From assembly GCF_048268085.1 (NCBI RefSeq), contig NZ_JBLWWF010000019.1, positions 1 to 64,000 of the forward strand: a stretch of DNA of 64,000 nucleotides. The letters run 5' to 3'. Every line of letters starts with the position of its first letter. Position 1 is the first letter of the stretch. The translations under genes and the position numbers were made by a program. This stretch comes from Neptunicella sp048268085 (GTDB lineage: Bacteria > Pseudomonadota > Gammaproteobacteria > Enterobacterales > Alteromonadaceae). This document shows, in pieces, positions 1 through 8,917 of this stretch. The notes under the pieces are model-generated. The model ran no database searches. It was not told where the DNA came from and saw only the letters and a program-made list of their open reading frames with translations.

Positions 1-22
1 GGATTCTGACATCCACTGTCAT
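1..22 (-). CDS. Start of a minus-strand gene cut by the window edge, possibly dprA
   Basis: Only seven codons are visible (M-T-V-D-V-R-I). The ATG has a strong Shine-Dalgarno (GGGAGG) 4 bases upstream on the minus strand and follows the LysM gene by 23 bases, so the two are probably one operon. In related gammaproteobacteria a LysM protein gene next to def is followed by dprA (smf), the DNA-processing protein. That identity is inferred from gene order, not from the seven residues. Confidence 0.4.
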
Positions 23-45
23 TGAACCTCCCTGTCATTGGTTTT

Positions 46-1122
46 CTAAGGGTGAGCGACTATAGCCCCCCTTTTAATCATCTTGTTGGAACGGGTAATT
101 AAAGCATAGCTGCTGTTTGCAAAAACTTTAAATACCACCAATTCACCGACTTTTATGGCAGGCTGCTCGGTTTCATCGCCCGATTTGAACACCGAGTTCA
201 ACCACGAACTCTCCCCTTCATATTTAGGTTCATCGGAAGCATTAATCTTTGGTCCCTGATTATAAATCCCCATCACTGTTCCGGGTACAACATCAGCGTT
301 GCCTAAATTCAGCGCCACTACATCATATTTGCCCATCAACTGATGCTGCTGCAAGTTACTTAGGATGTAGCCACTTTGACTGCTGGCAGGAACAAGCCCT
401 AGTGCTCTATCCGCAGACAACGGTGAGGAGCGCATGATCCTATCACCGCGCATCGCTTCAAATTTGGAACCTTCCACGTTGACTAAAGTACCTTTTCCAG
501 CATCCGCTGGAACCAGTTTAGCATCCGCCACATGACGTATATGCAAACCTAATGTTTCACCTTGCATATCAATAATTTCGCCTTGTTGGCGAACAATAGC
601 GTACTCACCTTTTAAGTCGGTTATTTTGTCACTTAATACCAAATCACCGCTGGCAAACCGAACTCCCCCATCCGCATCGCCCAAAATAATTGGCAATGCC
701 TGATATTCATCTTCGGACAGGATAAAATCATTGGACACAAAGTTTTCAATGACTGACCAAGGAATGGTAGGAATCGGCAAAACCGGTTTAACAATCCGCT
801 TGCCCTTTGGTGATAATTTTACCACTGGTTTCGTCACTTCAGGTTCACGCACCAATTCAAGTTCAGGTTCACCCGCTTGATTAGTCACCAGATACAGTTC
901 ATCACCCGGGTAAATTAGATGCGGATTGACAATATAAGTATTGTTACGCCACAACTCTGGCCATTGCCAAGGCTGCTGTAAATACAGGCTGGAAATATCC
1001 CAAAGCGTGTCGCCTTTTTTAACCACGTATTTTTCCGGCGCGCTGTCCTTTATCGTGATTGCGGCACAACAGAGTGGAAACATCAGCAATATGAATAGCC
1101 ACCTTGCTACACGAGCGGTCAT
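46..1122 (-). CDS. Secreted LysM-domain protein
   Basis: A 358-residue protein with a hydrophobic signal peptide (about residues 1-21, ending near C-C-A-A). One LysM domain follows (about 32-80) with the typical Y-V-V-K-K-G-D-T-L-W-D-I start and a N-P-H-L-I-Y-P-G-D-E-L end. LysM binds peptidoglycan, so a periplasmic, wall-associated location is expected. The remaining 270 residues match no domain I can name. It is transcribed away from def and is probably co-transcribed with the gene at the window edge. This LysM-dprA arrangement beside def-fmt-rsmB is common in gammaproteobacteria; the molecular role is unknown. Confidence 0.85.
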   Translation of the reverse strand: MTARVARWLFILLMFPLCCAAITIKDSAPEKYVVKKGDTLWDISSLYLQQPWQWPELWRNNTYIVNPHLIYPGDELYLVTNQAGEPELELVREPEVTKPVVKLSPKGKRIVKPVLPIPTIPWSVIENFVSNDFILSEDEYQALPIILGDADGGVRFASGDLVLSDKITDLKGEYAIVRQQGEIIDMQGETLGLHIRHVADAKLVPADAGKGTLVNVEGSKFEAMRGDRIMRSSPLSADRALGLVPASSQSGYILSNLQQHQLMGKYDVVALNLGNADVVPGTVMGIYNQGPKINASDEPKYEGESSWLNSVFKSGDETEQPAIKVGELVVFKVFANSSYALITRSNKMIKRGAIVAHP

Positions 1123-1310
1123 GGTTTTCCCCTTAATTTTTAGTTGTCACACTGTAATTTTATACCCAATACCGTAAATTCTAGACCTTAAGTCGTTGGG
1201 TATATCATCAGATATACGCTAGAATAGCCAGCAACTGTTAACGGAGTAAATACATTCATACGACGGATCGTATACTATTTCATACTAACCAATTGTAGCT
1301 GAATTAATAA

Positions 1311-1820
1311 ATGGCAATATTAGAAGTACTCAGATTTCCCGATGAACGGTTACGCACTGTCGCCAAACCGGTCACAGAGGTGGACTCACAGATCAAAAAT
1401 CTCGTGAATGATATGTTTGATACCATGTACGATGAAAACGGTATCGGTCTAGCCGCCACACAGGTCAATTCCCATGTGCGTGTGGTGGTCATGAACGTAT
1501 CTGAAGAGCAAGATCAGCCTCTCGTGTTTATTAACCCCGAAATCACTGATCGTGAAGGTTCAACCATCAGTGAAGAAGGCTGTCTATCGGTTCCCGGAAA
1601 CTACGCAAAAGTAGAAAGAGCTGAAAAAGTCTCTGTGACTGCGCTGGATAAAGACGGAAAGGAATTTAGCCTTGAAGCCGATGGATTACTGGCGATTTGT
1701 ATTCAGCATGAACTGGATCATTTACAAGGCAAGTTATTTGTTGATTATCTATCGCCACTCAAGCGTCAGCGGATCCGCAAAAAACTGGAGAAAGAAGCCC
1801 GTTTGGACGCTAGACCTTAA
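1311..1820 (+). CDS. def: Peptide deformylase
   Basis: Removes the N-formyl group from nascent proteins in the cytosol. The 169 residues carry all three family motifs: G-I-G-L-A-A-T-Q (44-51), E-G-C-L-S (89-93) and Q-H-E-L-D-H (132-137). Cys91, His133 and His137 are the expected metal ligands and Glu134 the catalytic acid. Length is standard for the iron/zinc enzyme of Gram-negatives. It leads a tight def-fmt-rsmB-trkA run; fmt, 18 bases downstream, does the reverse chemistry on the initiator tRNA. The ATG follows an AT-rich leader with no strong Shine-Dalgarno. Confidence 0.98.
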   Translation: MAILEVLRFPDERLRTVAKPVTEVDSQIKNLVNDMFDTMYDENGIGLAATQVNSHVRVVVMNVSEEQDQPLVFINPEITDREGSTISEEGCLSVPGNYAKVERAEKVSVTALDKDGKEFSLEADGLLAICIQHELDHLQGKLFVDYLSPLKRQRIRKKLEKEARLDARP

Positions 1821-1838
1821 TAACCGGATGAATCACCT

Positions 1839-2777
1839 TTGAAGATTATTTTTGCCGGTACGCCGGATTTTGCTGCGAAACATTTAGAAGCGCTTATCGC
1901 ATCAGAGCATCAAGTGATAGCGGTTTATAGCCAACCTGATCGTCCTGCCGGTCGAGGTAAAAAGTTACAAGCCAGTCCGGTCAAACAAGTAGCAGAACAA
2001 CATCAAATTCCGGTTTATCAACCCGCTTCGTTAAAAGATTCAACCGCACAACAACAATTAGCGGAACTACAAGCTGATATTATGGTTGTGGTCGCGTACG
2101 GATTACTTCTGCCCAAAGAGGTACTGGAAACGCCAACATTTGGTTGCTTAAATGTGCATGGTTCATTACTGCCTAAATGGCGAGGAGCCGCCCCTATTCA
2201 GCGCGCGATATGGGCAGGAGATCAACAAACCGGTATCACTATCATGCAGATGGATGAAGGCTTGGATACCGGTAATATGCTGTCAAAAAGCCCCCTAACA
2301 ATCCAAAGTAATGACACCAGCGCTTCATTATATGAAAAGCTCGCTGAATTAGGGCCCATCACCTTGATAGCAACCTTGGCCAACCTGTCAACATTAAAAC
2401 CGGAAGTGCAAGATAATCAACTTAGTAGTTATGCACATAAACTTTCCAAACAGGAAGCGCAGATTGATTGGTCACTTAGCGCAACGCAATTAGAGCGCAA
2501 TATTCGGGCATTTAATCCTTGGCCGGTAGCCTTTTTTACTCTGGATGAGTTAGCTATAAAAGTGTGGCAAGCAGAAGTGGTTGAGAAAGTAGCCCCGCAA
2601 GGTGACATGCTTGCCGGTCAAATACTGATGGCAGATAAACATGGCATTGTCGTCGCCTGTGGCGAGGATGCATTACGTATCACCCAACTGCAAATTCCAG
2701 GCAAAAAAGCCATGTCAGCAGCGGAAGTACTCAATGCCCGGCAAGACTGGTTTGTTAAGGGACGAGTATTATCTTGA
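1839..2777 (+). CDS. fmt: Methionyl-tRNA formyltransferase
   Basis: Formylates Met-tRNA(fMet) with 10-formyltetrahydrofolate. The N-terminal Rossmann-type domain begins K-I-I-F-A-G-T-P-D. The catalytic core shows N105, H107 (N-V-H-G-S-L-L-P) and D143 (E-G-L-D-T-G), as in the family. The C-terminal tRNA-binding domain covers about residues 205-312. The start is TTG: the ATG just upstream runs into a stop after four codons, and the TTG aligns with the family start. The end overlaps rsmB by four bases. Confidence 0.97.
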   Translation: MKIIFAGTPDFAAKHLEALIASEHQVIAVYSQPDRPAGRGKKLQASPVKQVAEQHQIPVYQPASLKDSTAQQQLAELQADIMVVVAYGLLLPKEVLETPTFGCLNVHGSLLPKWRGAAPIQRAIWAGDQQTGITIMQMDEGLDTGNMLSKSPLTIQSNDTSASLYEKLAELGPITLIATLANLSTLKPEVQDNQLSSYAHKLSKQEAQIDWSLSATQLERNIRAFNPWPVAFFTLDELAIKVWQAEVVEKVAPQGDMLAGQILMADKHGIVVACGEDALRITQLQIPGKKAMSAAEVLNARQDWFVKGRVLS

Positions 2778-4069
2778 GTAAACCTAATTTGCGGGCTGAT
2801 GCCGCCAAAGTATTATTACAGGTACTTGATAAGGGACAATCTTTACGTGAAACCTTACCTGCCGCCCAAGACAGGCACCAAGATAAAGATAAGGCCTGGA
2901 TACAAGAAATGGTATTTGGCGTGCTGCGCCAACTACCTTTATTACAATATTGGTTAAGACAACTATTGGACCGCCCCTTAAAAGGCCGTAATAAAGTCGC
3001 CGAACACTTAATCATCTTAGGGCTATATCAGCTGGCGTTTAGTCGTGTATCCGAGCACGCCGCAGTATCTGAAACGGTTGCCGCTTGTCCATCCTTGAAA
3101 GTACAGGGATTAAAAGGGTTAGTTAACGCGGTACTGCGGAATTTCATTCGCCAAAAGTGGGCAGACAACCAACCTGACGATGCACAAATACTTTCTGGTC
3201 TTCCCAGCTGGCTATTCAAGCAACTCAATCAACATTACCCGGATCAAGTCGAGCAAATCATCCAAAGTATGCGACAGAAAGCCCCAATCTGGTTGCGAGT
3301 CAATCAACAACAATGCTCAATAGAACAATATTGCCGAGCTTTGGATGAGCAGAATATCCGTTATCAACGCTCTGACTCTCATCCTGAGGGGCTAATTCTC
3401 TCACGCAGTGGCGATATTACGTCTCTGCCGGGTTATGCAGCCGGTTGGTTCGCCGTACAAGATGGGGCTGCGCAACTGGCAGCCCATTTACTAAATCCAC
3501 AAGCTGGTGAACGGGTACTGGATGCTTGTGCAGCACCAGGCGGCAAGACCTGCCATATCCTGGAAATACAGCCCGAATTAAAGCGTTGTTTGGCTCTGGA
3601 TGTAGATCAACAACGTTTAACCCGGGTTACAGAAAATTTGCAGCGTTTACAGCACCAAGCGGATTTAATTGCAGGGGATGCAAGTGATCCGTCAAGCTGG
3701 TGGGATGGCATTCCTTTTGATCGGATTTTACTCGATGCTCCATGCTCTGCGACAGGGGTTATCCGTCGTCATCCCGATATAAAGTGGCTACGTAAAGCCG
3801 CTGATATAGATGAACTGGTCGCGTTACAGGCACGTATACTGGACGCACTGTGGAGTACTTTGAAACCCGGTGGAAAAATGTTGTACGCCACCTGCTCAAT
3901 CTTACCGCAAGAAAATGGTCAGCAAATCAGTGCCTTTTTATCCCGAACCCCTGACGCATCAGTGCAAATAATACCAAACGGAGCGATTGAACCATCGCCT
4001 GGCAGACAAATTCTACCTGGGGAGCAGCAAATGGATGGTTTCTATTATTGCATGCTGCTAAAGTCTTAA
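2774..4069 (+). CDS. rsmB: 16S rRNA (cytosine-967-C5)-methyltransferase RsmB
   Basis: Methylates C967 of 16S rRNA using SAM. An N-terminal NusB-like RNA-binding domain (about 1-140) is followed by a Rossmann methyltransferase domain. The SAM loop is D-A-C-A-A-P-G-G-K-T near residue 255. The two family cysteines lie in D-A-P-C-S-A-T-G and Y-A-T-C-S. At 431 residues it is full length. The start is TTG in a TTGA overlap with the fmt stop, so translation is likely coupled. The classic fmt-rsmB-trkA order supports the call. Confidence 0.97.
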   Translation: MSKPNLRADAAKVLLQVLDKGQSLRETLPAAQDRHQDKDKAWIQEMVFGVLRQLPLLQYWLRQLLDRPLKGRNKVAEHLIILGLYQLAFSRVSEHAAVSETVAACPSLKVQGLKGLVNAVLRNFIRQKWADNQPDDAQILSGLPSWLFKQLNQHYPDQVEQIIQSMRQKAPIWLRVNQQQCSIEQYCRALDEQNIRYQRSDSHPEGLILSRSGDITSLPGYAAGWFAVQDGAAQLAAHLLNPQAGERVLDACAAPGGKTCHILEIQPELKRCLALDVDQQRLTRVTENLQRLQHQADLIAGDASDPSSWWDGIPFDRILLDAPCSATGVIRRHPDIKWLRKAADIDELVALQARILDALWSTLKPGGKMLYATCSILPQENGQQISAFLSRTPDASVQIIPNGAIEPSPGRQILPGEQQMDGFYYCMLLKS

Positions 4070-4102
4070 TAATGCTATTACTTCCAACGAGTTAGATAAC
4101 AG

Positions 4103-5536
4103 ATGAAGATCATCATTCTGGGTGCCGGGCAGGTTGGCGCAACATTGGCGGAAAATTTGGTCGGTGAGCAAAATGAAATTACCGTTATTGATGCCAATGC
4201 CGAAACTCTAAGCAATATTCAGGACAGACTGGATCTTCAGGTCGTGGTGGGAACCGGTTCCCATCCTGATGTACTGAAAAGAGCTGGCGCTGAAGATGCC
4301 GACATGTTGATTGCCGTCACCAACTCCGATGAAACCAATATGATAGCTTGTCAGGTTGCATATAGCCTGTTTAAAACGCCCAGTAAAATAGCCCGGATCC
4401 GCTCCGAACAATATCTCAATTACCAAGACCAGCTATTCCGCCACAGTGATGTACCAGTTGATCACTTAATTGCACCAGAACAACTTGTCACTAAATCAAT
4501 TCGTCGCTTAATTGATTACCCCGGCGCTCTGCAAGTTGTTGAATTTGCGGAAGGCAAAGTAAGTCTGGTCGCCGTCAAGGCTTATTATGGTGGCCTTTTG
4601 GTAGGACACGCTTTATCAGCATTACGTGACCACATGCCTAATGTGGAAACCCGGGTAGCCGCCATTTATCGTAAAGGACGCCCAATTCGCCCACTTGGCA
4701 CCACGGTGATTGAAGCCGACGATGAAGTATTTTTTATTGCAGCGACCAAACATATTCGTGCTGTAATGAGTGAATTACAAAAACTCGAATCCAGCTACAA
4801 ACGCATTATGATTGCCGGTGGAGGCTTAATTGGTGCGGGTTTAGCTAAGCAGCTCGAAAAAAACCACAACGTTAAATTAATTGAACGCTCTGCCGAGCAA
4901 GCCAGCTATCTATCTTCGATATTAAATAACACCTTAGTGTTTAATGGTGACGCATCCGATCAGGAATTACTTAGCGAAGAACACATTGAGCAGTCAGATG
5001 TCTTTATCGCTGTCACTAATGATGACGAAGCCAATATCATGTCAGCCATGCTAGCCAAACGTATGGGTGTGCAGAAAACCATGGTGTTAATTCAACGCAG
5101 TGCCTACGTAGATTTAGTTCAAGGCGGTGAAATCGATATTGCCATTTCACCACAGCAGGCGACTATTTCTGCACTGCTTACTCATGTTAGGCGTGGCGAC
5201 ATAGTCAATGTGTACTCACTTCGCCGTGGAGCCGCAGAAGCAATAGAGGTAATTGCTCACGGTGACGAAAAAACATCCAAAGTGGTCGGCAAACAAATTA
5301 AACAAATTAAATTACCTCCAGGCACGACTATTGGTGCCATTGTGCGTAAGCTGGAGCCGTTAGTGGCGCACTCAAACAAGATGCTTGAGTCTATCAGTAA
5401 CAAAGAAGAAGTCATCATTGCCCATTCGGATACTGTCATCCAGCCTAATGATCATGTCATTATGTTTTTAGTGGATAAAAAATATGTTAATGACGTGGAA
5501 AAACTGTTTCAGCCCAGTGCGTTTTTCTTTGGTTAA
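4103..5536 (+). CDS. trkA: Trk potassium uptake regulatory subunit TrkA
   Basis: Cytosolic NAD-binding gating subunit of the Trk potassium transporter. Two RCK units are seen in tandem, each with a G-x-G-x-x-G nucleotide loop: G-A-G-Q-V-G at the N-terminus and G-G-G-L-I-G near residue 237. Each is followed by a TrkA-C domain, the last ending at about residue 470. The 477 residues are slightly more than in E. coli TrkA. It follows rsmB by 33 bases. Its membrane partner trkH is 0.7 kb downstream on the opposite strand, so the two are neighbours but not one transcript. Confidence 0.97.
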   Translation: MKIIILGAGQVGATLAENLVGEQNEITVIDANAETLSNIQDRLDLQVVVGTGSHPDVLKRAGAEDADMLIAVTNSDETNMIACQVAYSLFKTPSKIARIRSEQYLNYQDQLFRHSDVPVDHLIAPEQLVTKSIRRLIDYPGALQVVEFAEGKVSLVAVKAYYGGLLVGHALSALRDHMPNVETRVAAIYRKGRPIRPLGTTVIEADDEVFFIAATKHIRAVMSELQKLESSYKRIMIAGGGLIGAGLAKQLEKNHNVKLIERSAEQASYLSSILNNTLVFNGDASDQELLSEEHIEQSDVFIAVTNDDEANIMSAMLAKRMGVQKTMVLIQRSAYVDLVQGGEIDIAISPQQATISALLTHVRRGDIVNVYSLRRGAAEAIEVIAHGDEKTSKVVGKQIKQIKLPPGTTIGAIVRKLEPLVAHSNKMLESISNKEEVIIAHSDTVIQPNDHVIMFLVDKKYVNDVEKLFQPSAFFFG

Positions 5537-5589
5537 TATATAGCCACTCGACTAAACTTAGCGCTCGTCTCTAACAAGGAAAAATAACC

Positions 5590-6141
5590 GTGAATAAAAA
5601 ACGCGTTTTAGCTTGTTTGTTTGTCACTAGTATCCCATTTCAAAGCTTTGCAGATGGCTGGTTAGATTCAATTACCAGCATTTTCAGCTCAAACACCCAA
5701 GATACTGCCGCTGTGGAGCAAAATGCTGCCACGAGTATTAACGGCTTGTTAGGTACCCTCACCTCTTCATTAGGCATCACCCACGAACAGGCTGAAGGAG
5801 GATTGGCATCCATTATGAACTACGTAAAAGGCAATGTTACCGCCAGCGACTTTAGCCAGATAGGGGAATCATTACCCGGCTTAAGTTCTATCATGAAAGC
5901 CGTACCAGAGGTTGATAATCTTGCTTCTGGTAATGGACTAAGTGGGCTGATGGATAAAGTGGGTAGCTATAGTGATTCACTGAAAGGGGCCAACGAGGTT
6001 AAAAAGCAGTTTGAATCCTTGGGATTATCACCGGATATGATCAGCCAATTTGTAAGCCAAATTCAAAATTATTTGAATACTCCCCAAGGGGCAGAAGCGA
6101 AAAAACTGGTGATGCAGGGTGTCGGTAAATTACTAGGCTAA
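5590..6141 (+). CDS. DUF2780 family secreted protein
   Basis: A 183-residue protein with a signal peptide (about residues 1-21, cleavage after S-F-A). A low-complexity Ser/Gly/Leu-rich body follows, resembling DUF2780 proteins of Vibrio and Shewanella, whose function is unknown. The start is GTG, chosen because AAGGA lies 9 bases upstream and the signal peptide begins right after. It lies between trkA and trkH but has no recognisable link to potassium transport. A strong hairpin follows the stop. Confidence 0.8.
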   Translation: MNKKRVLACLFVTSIPFQSFADGWLDSITSIFSSNTQDTAAVEQNAATSINGLLGTLTSSLGITHEQAEGGLASIMNYVKGNVTASDFSQIGESLPGLSSIMKAVPEVDNLASGNGLSGLMDKVGSYSDSLKGANEVKKQFESLGLSPDMISQFVSQIQNYLNTPQGAEAKKLVMQGVGKLLG

Positions 6142-6151
6142 ATATTTGATG

Positions 6152-6179
6152 TTGAGTGCCCCAAAAGGTTGGCACTCAA
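6152..6179. terminator. Hairpin between the convergent DUF2780 gene and trkH
   Basis: A perfect 9-bp stem (TTGAGTGCC / GGCACTCAA) encloses a 10-base loop that can itself pair C-C with G-G. It lies between two converging stop codons and has no clear T-run, so it is at best a bidirectional or transcript-stabilising terminator. Confidence 0.6.
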
Positions 6180-6199
6180 TACCTATCAATAATTGCTGG

Positions 6200-7651
6200 T
6201 TAACTGCGCCAAAACGCTGGGGTAAATAACACCAATAACGAAAATACTTCCAATCGGCCAAACAACATCGCTGAAATTAACAGCCATTTCGCCGTATCCG
6301 TCACATCACCATAATGTGCAGCCACTTCGTTTAAACCCGGGCCCAAATTATTCAAACACGCTGCGGTAGCAGAAAAAGCGGTGATATCATCTATTCCGGT
6401 GGCAATCAGCGATAACATAATAATCAAAAATACCGCGGCATAGGCCGAAAAGAAGCCCCAAACAGCATCCACCACTTTGTCAGGTAATGTTCGAGAGCCT
6501 AATTTAACCGCATACACTGCCTTAGGGTGGATTAAACGATTCACCTCACGTACTCCCTGAATATACAACAAGACCACGCGGATGACTTTCATTCCACCTC
6601 CGGTCGAGCCCGCGCAGCCACCAATAAAGCTGGCAAGAATAAGGATAATGGGCAGAAATACCGGCCAATCAGTGAAACCATCGGTAGCAAAACCGGCAGT
6701 GGTACTGATAGACACCGCCTGAAACATTGCATGATCAAAAGTCGTTTCAGCATTGGAATAAATATCATGCTGCATCAACACCCCAAAACAAATCACGATC
6801 AAAATGAACTGGATAAGAAAAAACGCTCGTAATTCCGGATCATGAATGTAATTGCGTAAACTCCGGTTACTCACCGCGGCATAGTGTAAAGCAAAGTTAA
6901 GCGCTGCAATCCATAAAAACACTGAACAGATAATATTGATAAGGCCACTGTTGAAATACCCCATACTGGCATCGTGGGTAGAAAAACCACCAATGGCAAT
7001 CGTAGAGAAAGCATGGCAAACAGCATCGAACCAATCCATCCCCGCTGCCCAATATGAGAACGAACAAGCAATGGTTAATCCCAGATAGATATACCACAAA
7101 TGCTTAGCGGTATCGGCTATCCGCGGGGTCATTTTAGAATCTTTTACCGGCCCGGGGGTTTCAGCGCGGTATAACTGCATACCTCCCACCCCCAAGATTG
7201 GCAAAATCGCTACCGCCAACACAATGATACCCATTCCGCCTAGCCACTGTAATTGCTGGCGATAGAACAACACCGCTTTAGGCAAATAATCGATGCCTTG
7301 AATTACCGTAGCTCCCGTGGTGGTTAACCCCGAAAAGGCCTCAAAAAAGGCATCTGTCACCGTTAATTGTGGCTGTTCCAACATCAGTAAGGGCAGCGCA
7401 GCAAAACTGGCCAGTACAGTCCAGAATAGCACTACAATTAAAAAGCCCTCACGCGCTTTTAAATCTTTACGATGTTCTCGATTGGGGTACCAGAAAATAA
7501 GACCGGTAAATAAACAAAGGAAGAAGGACAGCACGAATGGCAGGCCGCTGCCATCACCAAATACCACCGAAATGAGGGCTGGTGGGATCATCGTCACGCT
7601 AAACAATGCAACCAATAAACCCAAGATCCTGATTATTGAACGATATTGCAT
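6200..7651 (-). CDS. trkH: Trk potassium transporter membrane subunit TrkH
   Basis: Inner-membrane potassium channel-like subunit gated by TrkA. The 483 residues hold about ten hydrophobic segments. The four selectivity-filter loops can be picked out: T-T-T-G-A-T, S-T-I-A-I-G-G-F-S-T, S-T-T-A-G-F-A-T and N-N-L-G-P-G. Length equals E. coli TrkH. It converges on the DUF2780 gene and diverges from the RND operon. Confidence 0.97.
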   Translation of the reverse strand: MQYRSIIRILGLLVALFSVTMIPPALISVVFGDGSGLPFVLSFFLCLFTGLIFWYPNREHRKDLKAREGFLIVVLFWTVLASFAALPLLMLEQPQLTVTDAFFEAFSGLTTTGATVIQGIDYLPKAVLFYRQQLQWLGGMGIIVLAVAILPILGVGGMQLYRAETPGPVKDSKMTPRIADTAKHLWYIYLGLTIACSFSYWAAGMDWFDAVCHAFSTIAIGGFSTHDASMGYFNSGLINIICSVFLWIAALNFALHYAAVSNRSLRNYIHDPELRAFFLIQFILIVICFGVLMQHDIYSNAETTFDHAMFQAVSISTTAGFATDGFTDWPVFLPIILILASFIGGCAGSTGGGMKVIRVVLLYIQGVREVNRLIHPKAVYAVKLGSRTLPDKVVDAVWGFFSAYAAVFLIIMLSLIATGIDDITAFSATAACLNNLGPGLNEVAAHYGDVTDTAKWLLISAMLFGRLEVFSLLVLFTPAFWRS

Positions 7652-7762
7652 AATCTAGACGGACACACCCCGATTGTGTTGCAGAAAAATAAGTAACGGC
7701 ATACTAACGCTTAATTTATTGTTTTTCCTATTATTGTCGGGTTTGGCCTAAATCAAAAGGAC

Positions 7763-7779
7763 TATAATGATTATTATCA
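7763..7779 (+). promoter_or_regulatory. Candidate promoter with an overlapping Fur-like box before the RND operon
   Basis: A perfect -10 hexamer (TATAAT, 7763-7768) overlaps a 15-base element (7765-7779). Read on the minus strand, the element matches the Fur core TGATAATNATTATCA at all but two positions. No good -35 was found. It lies 110 bases before the adaptor gene and also in front of trkH. Iron control is only a suggestion, because AT-rich DNA gives such matches by chance. Confidence 0.25.
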
Positions 7780-7890
7780 AAGATAAACAGCCCAGAAATA
7801 AAAATGGTTGTTTTTTGAGCTGCATGTTGACACTGATTACATCCTGACTTATCGTTAATGTAATCACCGATAACATCATCATGGACAGCA

Positions 7891-8907
7891 ATGAAAATCT
7901 CTCACTTATCCCTTTTTACACTTGCCTTTTGCCTACAGGTTACTCAACTGAGCGCAGCCCCAACGGTAAAAACGGCCAATGTGCATTTTCAGAATTATGC
8001 TAAATCCATTTTGATTAGTGGCAAATTAGCCAATAAAGCGGAACAAAAGCTGTCATTCAAAATTTCGGGATTAGTGGACTCAATCAGTGTGGATGAAGGG
8101 CAGCCAGTCAAAGCCGGTCAATTACTAGCACGCTTAAACTCTGCCGAAATTAATGCACAAGTCGAGCAAGCTCAATCCGTTTTCGATAATGCAAAAAATA
8201 ATCTGGCACGTTTCAAAACCCTATACAGGGATAACGTTATCAGCCAGGAACAGCTTAATAATATGCAAACCCAGCTTGAAGTGGCCCAAGCGGATTTACA
8301 AATTGCCCAGTTTAATCAAAAGCACGCTGAAATACGGGCCACCAGTGAGGGTTGGGTGTTACAGCGTAATATTGAAGTGAACGAGTTGGTCACCCCCAGT
8401 CACCCCGCATTTATTATTAGTAATTCCCAAAAAGGCTGGATCCTGCGAGCCGGTGTCACAGACAAAGATATTGTGCGCATTCATCAGCATGATCAGGTCG
8501 ATGTAAAAGTAGATGCCTATCCAGATAAAATTTTACGCGGCCGAATAGCCGAAATCGCTGCGGCGGCCAGTCAAACCACCGGTTTGTTTGAAGTAGAAAT
8601 ACAATTGGATCAACAGGACCTAAGACTTTTCAGTGGCTTTGTGGCACAAGCTGAAATCTATTCCAGTCAACAGCAATCACTTGCATTGTTACCCATCGAA
8701 TCCATTGTCAGTGCCAATGGCAAAAGCGCTCAGGTCTTTGTGATGAATTCCCAGCATCAGGCGGAACGACGGACAGTTGAAATCGCCTTTATTAAAGATG
8801 ACCGCGTTGCCATTGTGCGAGGACTAAAAGATGGAGAACAGGTAATCAGCGTTGGAGCCGCTTATTTACGCGATGGGATGTCTATTGAATTAGCCAATAA
8901 TTACTAA
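7891..8907 (+). CDS. RND efflux periplasmic adaptor (HlyD/MFP family)
   Basis: Bridges an inner-membrane RND pump to an outer-membrane channel. The 338 residues start with a signal peptide (about 1-23). A biotinyl-lipoyl half-domain follows (D-S-I-S-V-D-E-G-Q-P-V-K-A-G-Q, near 65-80), then a short alpha-hairpin (about 90-140), the second lipoyl half, and beta-barrel and membrane-proximal domains. The pump gene starts 10 bases downstream. No outer-membrane component is encoded here, so a TolC-type channel elsewhere is presumably used. Confidence 0.93.
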   Translation: MKISHLSLFTLAFCLQVTQLSAAPTVKTANVHFQNYAKSILISGKLANKAEQKLSFKISGLVDSISVDEGQPVKAGQLLARLNSAEINAQVEQAQSVFDNAKNNLARFKTLYRDNVISQEQLNNMQTQLEVAQADLQIAQFNQKHAEIRATSEGWVLQRNIEVNELVTPSHPAFIISNSQKGWILRAGVTDKDIVRIHQHDQVDVKVDAYPDKILRGRIAEIAAAASQTTGLFEVEIQLDQQDLRLFSGFVAQAEIYSSQQQSLALLPIESIVSANGKSAQVFVMNSQHQAERRTVEIAFIKDDRVAIVRGLKDGEQVISVGAAYLRDGMSIELANNY

Positions 8908-8917
8908 GGTTTTAAGG

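Noticed and set aside
249..437. Plus-strand frame inside the LysM gene
   Set aside because: Shadow of the minus-strand LysM gene.
1839..2777. Several TTG/GTG starts (fmt, rsmB, parA, atpF, rnpA, dnaC) as a sign of mis-assembly
   Set aside because: All encode full-length proteins aligned with family starts, and several have good ribosome sites; it is ordinary start-codon variation.
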